Shown piece after piece: positions 1-6,779 of a DNA stretch of 12,108 nucleotides. The translations under genes and the position numbers were made by a program. Position 1 is the stretch's first letter; each line of letters starts with the position of its first letter. This stretch comes from Rikenellaceae bacterium (GTDB lineage Bacteria > Bacteroidota > Bacteroidia > Bacteroidales > Rikenellaceae). The stretch covers positions 1-12,108 of the forward strand of contig JAJBVQ010000222.1 in assembly GCA_020859745.1 (NCBI GenBank), read 5' to 3'. The notes beneath the pieces are model-generated. The model was not told the origin of the DNA, did no database searches, and worked only from the letters and a program-made list of their open reading frames with translations.

Positions 1-39
1 TAAAAAACGGCAGGGATTCGGTTAACCGAATCCCTGCCG
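1..39 (-). terminator. Intrinsic terminator of the mscS gene
   Basis: Positions 8-23 and 24-39 form a perfect 32-bp palindrome (arm CGGCAGGGATTCGGTT). Read on the minus strand, the hairpin is followed directly by TTTTTTA (complement of positions 1-7). It lies 19 bp beyond the mscS stop codon. There is no T-run on the plus-strand side, so it should act mainly on minus-strand transcripts. Confidence 0.9.
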
Positions 40-57
40 CAATAACATACCGGGTTT

Positions 58-978
58 TTACTGATCCCCCTTGTAGAGGTGCACGTCCATTTGCGGGAAC
101 GGGATATTCAGCCCCTTCTCGGCGAACACCTTGTAAACCTGTTCGTTCATATCCCAGAAAAGGCCCCAGAAATCTGAAGCGTTCGCCCAGGCCCGCACCA
201 AGATATTCACTGAGCTGTCGCCCAGCGAGGTCAGCTTGATGGTCAGCCCTTTGTCCACGACCACGCGCGGGTCTTTCTGCAAAAGTTCCGTAATAGTCTC
301 CTTGGCCAGGTCGTAGCTATCCCCGTAAGCGATCCCGAACGTCCATTCCACCTGCCGCTGCGGTTCGCGCGAGTAGTTGTTGATGATTCCCGTCGAGACA
401 GGCCCGTTCGGCAGCAGGATCGTCTGGTTGTCCACCGTGTTGAGCACCGTGTGGATCAGCTGGATCTCCTTCACCGTCCCGCTCTGGCCCTGCGCCGAGA
501 TGTAGTCTCCCACGCGGAAAGGCCGGAACAGCAGGATCATCACCCCGCCCGCGAAATTCTGCAACGTGCCGCTCAGCGCCATACCGATGGCCAGACCGGC
601 CGAAGCGAAGAGGGCGATGAACGACGTCGTGTCGATCCCCAGCACCCCGATGATGACGATGATCAGGAACAGCATCAGCGTGATGCTCACCAGGCTCATC
701 AGGAAGGCCCGGAGCGAAACGTCCACCTCACGCCGGGTCATGATCCGGTCCATCAGCTTGCGGACGCGGCGGATCAGCCAGCGGCCTATCCAGAAGATAA
801 TCAGCGCGATAAATATCTTCAGGGCGATCGAAACGATCCCGCTGGTCACGGTCTTGATCAGGTCTTCGGCCGACATGTGGGAGAGGTTCGCCAGCTTCTC
901 GCTGAAAGTGGCCTTCACGCTGTCGGCCTTCTCCACCACCGCCGGATCGGTTACTAACTGGGCTAAAAATGAGAACAT
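58..978 (-). CDS. mscS: MscS-family mechanosensitive ion channel, 306 aa
   Basis: Small-conductance mechanosensitive channel of the inner membrane, which opens under membrane tension to release solutes during hypo-osmotic shock. A short N-terminal segment precedes TM1 (about 47-68) and TM2 (about 91-113). The pore helix TM3 (about 118-150) carries the Gly/Ala-rich signature GLAIGMALSGTLQNFAGG. It runs into the beta domain (FRPFRVGDYI, then the NQTILLPNG loop), and the alpha/beta C-domain ends in the typical IPFPQMDVHLY. At 306 residues it is close to the E. coli MscS length (286), so this is the minimal three-TM form. The ATG at 978 is the first in frame, with no good alternative. The gene is single: a perfect terminator follows it and a -7-like box on its own strand precedes it. 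It is divergent from the ModF-like ATPase gene. Family assignment is secure; channel conductance and ion preference are not readable. Confidence 0.95.
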   Translation of the reverse strand: MFSFLAQLVTDPAVVEKADSVKATFSEKLANLSHMSAEDLIKTVTSGIVSIALKIFIALIIFWIGRWLIRRVRKLMDRIMTRREVDVSLRAFLMSLVSITLMLFLIIVIIGVLGIDTTSFIALFASAGLAIGMALSGTLQNFAGGVMILLFRPFRVGDYISAQGQSGTVKEIQLIHTVLNTVDNQTILLPNGPVSTGIINNYSREPQRQVEWTFGIAYGDSYDLAKETITELLQKDPRVVVDKGLTIKLTSLGDSSVNILVRAWANASDFWGLFWDMNEQVYKVFAEKGLNIPFPQMDVHLYKGDQ

Positions 979-1020
979 AACGGGATCGGTATTTTACGGT
1001 TGGTTAAAAATCGCACTCCC

Positions 1021-1028
1021 CAAATTTA
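1021..1028 (-). promoter_or_regulatory. Candidate -7 box of the mscS promoter
   Basis: The minus-strand sequence TAAATTTG matches the Bacteroidetes primary-sigma -7 consensus TAnnTTTG exactly. It would place the transcript start near 1013, about 35 nt before the ATG at 978. No TTTG-like -33 element is visible at the expected spacing, so this rests on one box. Confidence 0.45.
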
Positions 1029-1049
1029 GGGATTAGATTTGGTTTTGAC

Positions 1050-1057
1050 TATTTTTG
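1050..1057 (+). promoter_or_regulatory. Candidate -7 box for the ModF-like ATPase gene
   Basis: TATTTTTG at 1050-1057 matches TAnnTTTG, with a weak -33-like TTTA at 1025-1028 (21 nt gap). A second match, TAGATTTG, lies at 1034-1041 without a good -33. Either would start transcription upstream of the ATG at 1084. The boxes overlap the possible TTG codon at 1039, which argues that translation begins at 1084. The -33 candidate shares bases with the opposing mscS -7 box. Confidence 0.45.
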
Positions 1058-1083
1058 GTCCGTTTTCAACCACTTCAAAAGCC

Positions 1084-2496
1084 ATGCCGGAACCCGTCAT
1101 CGCCCTCGAAGGGGGCATCTTGAGCGAAACCGCCTGCCGGTTCGCTGAGCCGTTGCACTTCACTCTCGGCGCGGACGAGCATATCGCCATCGTCGGCCCA
1201 AACGGTAGCGGCAAGACCACGCTGGTCGAAACCCTGTTGGGTCAGCGGGCCCTGTGCGGCGGCCGGCTGCGCTACGGGTTTTCCGGCGGCGGCATCCGCT
1301 ATATCGCCTTCCACGAGACCTACAACCGGGTCGAGGACGGCGAGTATTACTACCAGCAGCGGTGGAATTCGTGCGACAGCGAGAACGCCCCGCGGGTCGG
1401 TGAGCTGCTGGGCCGGATGGAGGGCGATCCCGCGCTGCGCGACGAGTTATACGACCTGCTGGCCATCCGGCCGATGCTCGACAAGCCCGTCATCATGCTC
1501 TCCAGCGGCGAGCTGCGCAAATTCCAGATCGTGCGGATGCTCCTGACCCGGGCGCGGGTGCTGGTGGTGGACAATCCGTTCATCGGGCTGGACGCGGCGG
1601 CCCGCAAGCTGCTGAACGAGCTGCTGTTGCGGCTGGCCGGAATGACCGGGCTGCAACTGATCCTCGTGCTGTCGTCCGGCGGGGACATCCCGCCGTTCGT
1701 GACCCACGTTTACCGGTTGGACGACCTCAGGTTGGGGCCTAAAGTCCCGGCGGCGCAGCTCCGGAGAGAAGAGATCGTGCAGCCGCCGCAGGTTGCGCTG
1801 CCCCCGGCGGAGGGTAAGCCGCTGGAATGCACCGAGGTCGTGAAACTGAACAGGGTGACGATCCGGTATGGCGACCGGACGATACTGGATTCGCTGGACT
1901 GGACAGTCCGAAACGGGGAGAAATGGGCGCTGGCGGGGCCGAACGGATCGGGGAAATCGACCCTGCTGAGCCTGATCAGCGCGGACAATCCGCAGGCTTA
2001 TGCCCAGGACATTGTGCTTTTCGGCCGGCAGCGGGGCACGGGAGAGAGCATCTGGGAGATCAAGCGGCATATCGGCTATGTCAGTTCCGAAATGCACCGC
2101 TCGTTCCTGAAAGATATTCCGGCGGCGAATATGGTCGCGTCGGGTTATTTCGACTCGTTGGGGCTCTACGAAACCCCCACGGCGGCGCAGCTGGCTTCGG
2201 CGGAGGCGTGGATGGAGGCTTTCGGGATCGGGGCGATGGCCGGGCGGTCGTTCCTGCGCCTCTCCAGCGGCGAACAGCGGCTGGTGTTGCTGGCACGGGC
2301 GTTCGTCAAAGACCCCGACCTGTTGATCCTCGACGAGCCGTTGAACGGGCTGGACGCGGCCAACAAAGAGCGGGTGAAGGCGATCATCGACGCTTTCTGC
2401 GGAAGGCCGGGCAAATCGCTGATCTATGTGTCGCACTATGAGGCCGATCTGCCGTCCTGTATCACGGGGCGGTTGGAGCTCCGGCGCATCGGGTAA
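1084..2496 (+). CDS. ModF-like soluble ABC ATPase with two nucleotide-binding domains
   Basis: A 470-residue cytoplasmic protein made of two fused ABC ATPase domains and no membrane segment, as in ModF/PhrA-type proteins encoded near molybdate genes in enterobacteria. No permease or binding-protein gene lies beside it here, so a role in molybdate uptake is not supported. NBD1 has Walker A GPNGSGKTT (38-46) and signature LSSGE (139-143). Its Walker B is VLVVDNP (159-165), with Asn at the catalytic glutamate position, and Ser stands where the switch histidine is expected (LVLSSGG, about 194-200). NBD2 is canonical: GPNGSGKST (285-293), LSSGEQ (393-398), LLILDEP (413-419) and YVSHYE with His451. 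Only one composite site is likely to be fully hydrolytic. An upstream TTG at 1039 would add 15 residues but overlaps the likely promoter, so the ATG at 1084 is preferred. It converges with the DUF4857 gene, leaving 31 bp between stop codons and no clear terminator. Confidence 0.88.
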   Translation: MPEPVIALEGGILSETACRFAEPLHFTLGADEHIAIVGPNGSGKTTLVETLLGQRALCGGRLRYGFSGGGIRYIAFHETYNRVEDGEYYYQQRWNSCDSENAPRVGELLGRMEGDPALRDELYDLLAIRPMLDKPVIMLSSGELRKFQIVRMLLTRARVLVVDNPFIGLDAAARKLLNELLLRLAGMTGLQLILVLSSGGDIPPFVTHVYRLDDLRLGPKVPAAQLRREEIVQPPQVALPPAEGKPLECTEVVKLNRVTIRYGDRTILDSLDWTVRNGEKWALAGPNGSGKSTLLSLISADNPQAYAQDIVLFGRQRGTGESIWEIKRHIGYVSSEMHRSFLKDIPAANMVASGYFDSLGLYETPTAAQLASAEAWMEAFGIGAMAGRSFLRLSSGEQRLVLLARAFVKDPDLLILDEPLNGLDAANKERVKAIIDAFCGRPGKSLIYVSHYEADLPSCITGRLELRRIG

Positions 2497-2527
2497 GATA
2501 CGGCGCTATTCCGGGAAAAATTCCTTT

Positions 2528-3748
2528 CTACCGTTTCGAAAAGAGCAGCAGCCCGATAAAGGCGTATAGCCCGAACAAAAGGACGAAGAGGCATTGCGGG
2601 GCCTGCCGTACCGGGTTGGCCTTGCGGATCAGGCAAAACGTGACGGCGAGGACGAAGCCGAGCAGCATCGCCCAGCCGGAAATGCCGGCGATGCGGGGAA
2701 AGACTTCCGTGTCGAGTCCCGAGGTGAACGAGAGTCGGAACGGGAAGATATATTTTTCGGCCTTTTCGATCCTGGTGGGTTCGGGCGCCGGATAGTGCAG
2801 CTCTTTGAGCATGCCGAAGTCGTCGCCGTCGATGGCGTAGTAGTGCTCCGCGCCGTCCGTGCCGCTGACTTTCAGTGTCCAGTCGAACGGATTCCCCACG
2901 ATCATTAGCGCCTGCCGCGTCAGGTCGAGGGGCGGTACCGCCACCGGATGCAGGGCGTAATCCCCGGTGGTCAGGACATAGAGTTGCCCGGTTTTGTCGG
3001 TCAGGAAAGCGAAATACTGGCGGCCGCGGTACTCCGTGACGAAGATCTGCGCCGGTTCCACCCCTTCCGGCAGTTCGACGGCCCGCACGAACGGCCGCCC
3101 CTTGGTCTGTTTGAGGTGGAACAGCTTGCTTTCGTTGTCGGTGATGAAGAAGCCTTCGTCATATTCTTTGCGGGTGGTCGGGTTCCCGGCCACGATCTTC
3201 GCCGGGAAAACGAACCCTTTTTTGCGGAGCATTTCGGTGAAGGCGGCGCTCTTGTCCGCCTTGACGGAGTTGGTGGCGCAGTCGATAAAGGCGATCCCGT
3301 TCCGGTCGATGCGGAAAACGTCGTCCGGGGCTTCGAGGTCCACGCGGCCGGACATCGATTCCAGCAGGGGATAGATCGCCGGGGTGTTGGCGTTCACCTG
3401 TCGTGGCGAGCTACGGAACATGAAATTGCCGTTCTGGGCCGTGCGGGGCGTCACCGCAACGCCGCGGATGCTGTCCGGAAAGCGGTTGTCGGAGACCAGC
3501 TGCCGGTAGTAAAAGAAGGGCAGGATGCTGTCGAACTCTTTGTCGGTGAAAGCGTGCCCGGCGGCATCTTTGTAGGCCATCCCGTTGTCCGTGGCTTCCA
3601 TCCACGAGAATTCGCCGGTCACGGTGCTGTAAAGAGTGAATGGGGTGCGCGGCGAGACTCCACCGAGGAAGCCGTAGGCCCACGGCAGCACCCACGCCAG
3701 CAGCGCGGTGACGGTGAAGAAAAGGAGTATTTTGCTGATTCGTATCAT
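2528..3748 (-). CDS. DUF4857-family membrane protein
   Basis: A 406-residue protein recognised as DUF4857-like, a Bacteroidetes family without known biochemical function. The N-terminus (5-28) is a hydrophobic helix. A long soluble part follows (about 30-350), probably extracytoplasmic, with many short beta-strand-like repeats of the type FFITDNESKLFHLKQ and YFAFLTDKTGQLYVLT, suggesting a beta-propeller-like fold (inference). Two C-terminal membrane helices follow (about 354-375 and 385-403). The ATG at 3748 starts directly before the membrane helix; upstream ATG 3817 would add 23 non-hydrophobic residues from the repeat-rich gap and is rejected. It is the last gene of the cluster and follows the ABC permease by 388 bp of non-coding DNA. 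No -7 box was found in that gap, so it is probably transcribed with the upstream genes. It likely works with the ABC ATPase and permease as an accessory or third subunit; this is inferred from neighbourhood only. Confidence 0.8.
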   Translation of the reverse strand: MIRISKILLFFTVTALLAWVLPWAYGFLGGVSPRTPFTLYSTVTGEFSWMEATDNGMAYKDAAGHAFTDKEFDSILPFFYYRQLVSDNRFPDSIRGVAVTPRTAQNGNFMFRSSPRQVNANTPAIYPLLESMSGRVDLEAPDDVFRIDRNGIAFIDCATNSVKADKSAAFTEMLRKKGFVFPAKIVAGNPTTRKEYDEGFFITDNESKLFHLKQTKGRPFVRAVELPEGVEPAQIFVTEYRGRQYFAFLTDKTGQLYVLTTGDYALHPVAVPPLDLTRQALMIVGNPFDWTLKVSGTDGAEHYYAIDGDDFGMLKELHYPAPEPTRIEKAEKYIFPFRLSFTSGLDTEVFPRIAGISGWAMLLGFVLAVTFCLIRKANPVRQAPQCLFVLLFGLYAFIGLLLFSKR

Positions 3749-3779
3749 CGGTGTAAATGGTTTTACAGTTGGGATATTT

Positions 3780-4132
3780 ATTGGAGCGGCACAGCTATTT
3801 GGGAGTGCGGCACGCACCGCCTGCCCGGCGTAAGGGCAGTACCCTCAAACTCAAAAAGGTGCCCGCCAGCTCAAAGGGCAATAATGCTATGTTTTGCGTA
3901 AGCAAAACTTGCAGAATTGCCGCGGGCGCCTTGAGAATTTAGTGTCTGCGCGGAGCCAGCGGTGCCACTTGGGCACTCCAGCCGGGCTGTAACTACCCTA
4001 AGTTGCAGCCCTTCGCCGGGGGTGGGTTGCCGTTCCGGCTTCCTCCTTGCGCCTCGGCCATTTAGGCGAGCCTAATGGCAACTCGGCTACGGCGTCGGTT
4101 CGAGCTGACCGCTGGCGCGGAATTTAAAATTC
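3780..4132. other. Hairpin-rich non-coding stretch, possible dispersed repeat or structured RNA
   Basis: The 388-bp gap between the permease and DUF4857 genes has no convincing ORF but many inverted repeats. GTGCG/CGCAC lies at 3805-3817 and CTGCCC/GGGCAG at 3821-3839. GTTTTGC/GCAAAAC with a GTAA loop lies at 3891-3908. An 11-bp arm GGGCTGTAACT pairs with AGTTGCAGCCC (3984-4011, one G-U). GTTGCC/GGCAAC (4026-4031 with 4077-4082) encloses CCATTTAGGC/GCCTAATGG (4058-4078). A long-range pair joins 3948-3963 with 4108-4120. It holds one copy of the 24-bp repeat also found at 5885. Which strand is functional cannot be told. It could be a degenerate mobile repeat, an intercistronic processing element or a structured RNA. 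Confidence 0.55.
4002..4025 (-). repeat. 24-bp repeat, copy 1 (permease/DUF4857 junction)
   Basis: Identical to the copy at 5885-5908 except for one base (T here, A there, at the twelfth position). On the plus strand it starts GTTGCAGCCC and ends CGCCGGGGGTGG. Both copies have the same orientation relative to the minus-strand cluster and both lie in gene junctions. Its left half forms the right arm of the 3984-4011 hairpin. Confidence 0.8.
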
Positions 4133-4136
4133 ATTT

Positions 4137-4808
4137 TTAGTCCTGTTCGCCGGTCTTGAACCGGTATACCGAGAGCATGCAGAGCAGGCTGAGCAGCAGG
4201 GTGTAAAGCGCCAGCCACGGCAGAAACTCATTGTAAGCCTCCGGCGCCTGGGCCAGGAAGAAGATGCGCAGCACCCCCACCCCGACCAACATATCGAGGA
4301 TGCGCCGTTTCCACGTCGGCTCCAGGCAGACCCATGCCGTCAGGAAGTAGGCGGCCAGTCCGGCTATGTACCACGGCAGGGCGGTCAGCATCACCCTTGC
4401 GAACAGCTCGCGGGCCACCACGGCGTCGAAACAGATGCCGATCATACTGAGGCTCACGAGATAGGTGATGCAGAGCATAGTCGTGCCGTAAAGCAGCATG
4501 GCCGCGATCATCCGGTAATGCGGATAGGGCAGGTGCAGGGTCAGTTTCAGGCGGCTTTGCTGCATCTCGGGGATGAACTGGAATACGGCCATCAACAGTC
4601 CGGCCAACACGGGCAGGTAGGTCAGCAGGTCGACGAAGACAGCGTCGCGTTCGAGCATCACCTGCCACAGGTGGACCGCCCCTTTGAATTCGACGATCCG
4701 GCTCACGTTCAGCAGGCAGTAGCCGGTGAAGGCGGCCAGCAGGAGGGTCGAGAGGAGGAAATACCAGCGGGTCTTGACCCACTCTTTGTAGAATATCGCT
4801 TTTTCCAT
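4137..4808 (-). CDS. ABC-2-like permease subunit, 223 aa, six predicted TM helices
   Basis: Integral inner-membrane protein with six hydrophobic helices at about 15-35, 57-78, 100-126, 138-160, 170-187 and 195-214. The start MEKAIFYKEWVKTRWYF, a short charged segment with KEW before TM1, is typical of ABC-2-type permeases, as is a conserved-looking FIPE turn after TM2 (78-81). It has no nucleotide-binding domain, and its partner is almost certainly the ATPase gene 139 bp upstream. An earlier in-frame ATG at 4838 would add ten polar residues (MCENGQNERR); the ATG at 4808 fits the family start better. The next gene downstream, DUF4857, is separated by a long structured gap. The substrate and direction of transport are not visible; such permeases with YtrB-like ATPases usually belong to exporters or envelope-stress systems. 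Confidence 0.78.
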   Translation of the reverse strand: MEKAIFYKEWVKTRWYFLLSTLLLAAFTGYCLLNVSRIVEFKGAVHLWQVMLERDAVFVDLLTYLPVLAGLLMAVFQFIPEMQQSRLKLTLHLPYPHYRMIAAMLLYGTTMLCITYLVSLSMIGICFDAVVARELFARVMLTALPWYIAGLAAYFLTAWVCLEPTWKRRILDMLVGVGVLRIFFLAQAPEAYNEFLPWLALYTLLLSLLCMLSVYRFKTGEQD

Positions 4809-4879
4809 GCGTCGTTCATTTTGACCGTTTTCGCACACAGGGCATACGGTCGCAGGTTATCTGTTTCTTGGTTGTTTTC

Positions 4880-4926
4880 GGGCCGCTCCGTCGCCCCCGG
4901 CGTTCGAAGATCGCCCGGAGCGGCCC
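4880..4926 (-). other. Intercistronic hairpin between ATPase and permease genes
   Basis: A perfect 11-bp inverted repeat, GGGCCGCTCCG (4880-4890) and CGGAGCGGCCC (4916-4926), surrounds a 25-nt loop. Neither strand has a T-run after it, so it is not an intrinsic terminator. It lies within the 139-bp gap between two genes that should be co-transcribed and could act in mRNA processing or stability. That role is inference. Confidence 0.65.
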
Positions 4927-4947
4927 GCCGCTGACGCGGGATCGAAG

Positions 4948-5835
4948 CTAATATTTCCCGGTCAGGCCGATAAAGGCATCTTCGAGGTTCACGCGGCGGC
5001 TTTCGAAGTTCGCATAGGGGACGCCCTGCGCGTCGAGTATCCCGCGCACTTCGGCTTCGGGAAGAAACGAGAACAACTCGCCGCGGTCGCGGATCACGGA
5101 GGGGTGGTAGAACCGCTCGTCGTCGGGCAGAGGCCCTGCGGCGGTCATCGTGAAAGTATATTGCCGCACGGTGTCGAGCAGTTCGCCGATCGGCTTCTGA
5201 AGAAGGATCTTCCCGTAGTCGAGCATAATGCAGTCGTCGATCAGCCGTTCCATGTCCTGGATGATGTGCGAAGTGAGGAAGACGGTCTTGTCCTCGGCTT
5301 TGGCGTACTCGCGCAGGTATTCGATAAAGAGGCGGCGGTAGCCCGGGTCGAGTCCCAGCGAAAAGTCGTCGAGCACGAGCAGGTCGGGGTTCTGAGCCAG
5401 GATCAGTCCCAGCGCCACCTGCGACCGCTGGCCGCACGACATGCGCGAGATGCGCTGGCCGGGGGCAACGTGCAGTTTCTCCATCAGTTCGTAGTAGGCG
5501 GCGCGGTTCCACCGGGGGTAGAAGGGGGCGTAGAACTTCTCGATCTGGGCGATACTCATAAAGGTGTACTGGATGTGTCCCTCGATCAGCAGGCCGATGT
5601 TCTGCCGCGTGCGGGGGTCCATGCCCTGTATGTTCTCGCCGAAGATATGGCAGGCGCCGGAGCGGGGCTTGAGGTAACCGCTCAGGATGTTGATGGTGGT
5701 GGTCTTGCCGGTGCCGTTCTTGCCGAGCAAGCCGAGGATGCGGCCCTTGGGGACGCCGAAGCTCAGGTTTTCGTAGATCAGCCGCTTCCCGTAGTAATGG
5801 GTCAGGTTGCGGCACTCTATAATGTTGTCTGTCAT
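4948..5835 (-). CDS. ABC transporter ATP-binding protein, YtrB/NatA-like
   Basis: A 295-residue single-domain ABC ATPase, expected to energise the adjacent permease from the cytoplasmic face. Walker A is GLLGKNGTGKTT (35-46). FYPRWN (105-110) resembles the FYPxWD segment of YtrB-like ATPases. The signature is MSCGQ (132-136, Cys for the usual Gly), Walker B is DLLVLDD (151-157) and the switch histidine is in FLTSH (His190). The residue after the Walker B aspartate is Asp157 rather than the usual catalytic Glu. The roughly 70-residue C-terminal tail ends NLEDAFIGLTGKY, common in drug/lipid-exporter type ATPases. The ATG at 5835 (MTDNIIECRNLTHYYG) gives a normal-length protein; the open frame runs upstream to 6105 only through low-quality sequence over the PepSY end and is rejected. 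It lies 110 bp downstream of the PepSY gene and 139 bp upstream of the permease gene. Confidence 0.9.
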   Translation of the reverse strand: MTDNIIECRNLTHYYGKRLIYENLSFGVPKGRILGLLGKNGTGKTTTINILSGYLKPRSGACHIFGENIQGMDPRTRQNIGLLIEGHIQYTFMSIAQIEKFYAPFYPRWNRAAYYELMEKLHVAPGQRISRMSCGQRSQVALGLILAQNPDLLVLDDFSLGLDPGYRRLFIEYLREYAKAEDKTVFLTSHIIQDMERLIDDCIMLDYGKILLQKPIGELLDTVRQYTFTMTAAGPLPDDERFYHPSVIRDRGELFSFLPEAEVRGILDAQGVPYANFESRRVNLEDAFIGLTGKY

Positions 5836-5855
5836 AGATGATTGCTGTTGTTGCG

Positions 5856-5936
5856 GCCCGAAGCCAGCGAGGGCAAGACCGGAGGTTGCAGCCCTACGCC
5901 GGGGGTGGCTTCGGGCTGGGCGGCTCTGTGAGCCGC
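5856..5936 (-). other. Structured GC-rich element between PepSY and ATPase genes
   Basis: A perfect 11-bp inverted repeat, GCCCGAAGCCA (5856-5866) and TGGCTTCGGGC (5906-5916), encloses a smaller AGGGC/GCCCT pair (5870-5874 with 5891-5895). It is followed by GCGGCTC/GAGCCGC (5920-5926 with 5930-5936). The element contains the second copy of the 24-bp repeat. No T-run follows on either strand, so it is not a classical terminator. It fills most of the 110-bp gap. Confidence 0.65.
5885..5908 (-). repeat. 24-bp repeat, copy 2 (PepSY/ATPase junction)
   Basis: Matches the copy at 4002-4025 at 23 of 24 positions and has the same orientation. The identity stops abruptly at both edges, which fits a small mobile or conserved structural module rather than gene duplication. 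Confidence 0.8.
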
Positions 5937-5945
5937 CGGATCGTA

Positions 5946-6506
5946 TTAGAAAAAGAACAGGAACGTCAGCGGGAAGAGCAGCCCGGCGAGCAGCTCCATG
6001 CCGCCCCAACCGAGGAACCCTTTGCGCCCTTTCATCATCGTGAAGCCGGTGATCGTAATGAGGATCAGCGCCCCGCCGAAGATGTCGGAAAAGACGGTCC
6101 ACCAACGGCCGGGATTGTAGTGCAGGCGGCTGACGGCGCTGAAGAAGGGGCGCCGCTTGAATGCTTCGTATTCGGCCTGCCCGGTGCCGAGGTCGGCCAC
6201 GACGCTCGATCCCCCTTTCAGGAAGACTTTGATGGTGCCGTCCTTGGGAAAGTAGTGCTTGGTATAGGCATTTTCCTCGCCCACGGGCTCAAGCAGTGCG
6301 GACTTCACCCACTCCTCGGTCACGCCGCTGCGGGGCGGCATGGCCCCTTCGACGGCAAACGTGCGGCGGCTGATATCGTAGTTGCTGTTGAAGGTGGCTT
6401 TGTGGTTCAGGGCGATGCCGGAGATGGCGTAGATCAGGATCACGCCGGCGAAAAAGAACGAAAAATCCCGGTGCAGCCGGCGGCTCACTTTCCGTACACG
6501 GGTCAT
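5946..6506 (-). CDS. PepSY-domain transmembrane protein (PepSY_TM family)
   Basis: A 186-residue inner-membrane protein of the PepSY/TM type; relatives act in siderophore-iron or heme handling and reduction across the inner membrane. TM1 (about 15-34) contains FFFAGVILIYAISG and ends in GIALNHK with His35. A periplasmic part of about 95 residues follows (with segments like TIKVFLKGGSSVVADLGTG). LHYNPGRWWT with His129 then leads into TM2 (about 136-157). A short basic loop (KGRKGFLGWGG) precedes a hydrophobic tail (168-186) ending LFFF. His12, His35 and His129 lie at or near membrane edges, where PepSY_TM relatives place heme ligands (inference here). The ATG at 6506 gives MTRVRKVSRRLHRDF; ATGs at 6521 and 6527 add five or seven residues and cannot be excluded. 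It is second in the minus-strand cluster, after the lipoprotein gene and before the ABC ATPase. Confidence 0.82.
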   Translation of the reverse strand: MTRVRKVSRRLHRDFSFFFAGVILIYAISGIALNHKATFNSNYDISRRTFAVEGAMPPRSGVTEEWVKSALLEPVGEENAYTKHYFPKDGTIKVFLKGGSSVVADLGTGQAEYEAFKRRPFFSAVSRLHYNPGRWWTVFSDIFGGALILITITGFTMMKGRKGFLGWGGMELLAGLLFPLTFLFFF

Positions 6507-6612
6507 AACTGATAATCCCATTCCCATATTTTTTAATTGTTCGGTTATTTTGTATAGCCCGTATTGCACTGTCGTTTCTGCATTTTCTGCAGCGATCGGG
6601 AGCGAGCTGCGC

Positions 6613-6684
6613 GGGCCGGACGCCTCCCCACGGGAGGCCCGCAACCCTCGCAAGCTCGGGGCGTGCATCCCGGGTGTCCGGCCC
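6613..6684 (-). other. Branched GC-rich inverted repeat between lipoprotein and PepSY genes
   Basis: An outer 9-bp stem, GGGCCGGAC (6613-6621) with GTCCGGCCC (6676-6684), encloses a perfect hairpin GCCTCCC-CAC-GGGAGGC (6622-6638). The remaining enclosed segment also has short complementary runs, so a multi-branched fold is possible. The gap between the two genes (6507-6779, 273 bp) otherwise holds no recognisable gene. No T-run follows on the minus strand. It is unlike the 24-bp-repeat elements in sequence, apart from high GC. Confidence 0.6.
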
Positions 6685-6779
6685 CGGTATAAAATTCACA
6701 GCGTTTGTGGGCGGAAGCACACGCCGGACTGCCGAAACTTTACATCTCACTGCAAAATACCCGAACGGTAAAGACACTG

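Noticed and set aside
1447..2436. A 329-codon minus-strand ORF across the ModF-like gene
   Set aside because: It is antisense to two intact ABC domains, rich in Arg, Gln and Pro as expected from a GC-rich shadow frame, with no recognisable domain.
2497..2527. Terminator between the convergent ModF-like and DUF4857 genes
   Set aside because: Only a 4-bp pair (GGAA/TTCC) is visible, too weak to call.
3757..3942. Small plus-strand ORF in the permease/DUF4857 gap
   Set aside because: It lies in hairpin-dense repeat-like DNA, overlaps the DUF4857 upstream region and shows no protein features.
3780..4132. CRISPR array
   Set aside because: There are no regularly spaced direct repeats; the pattern is of different inverted repeats.
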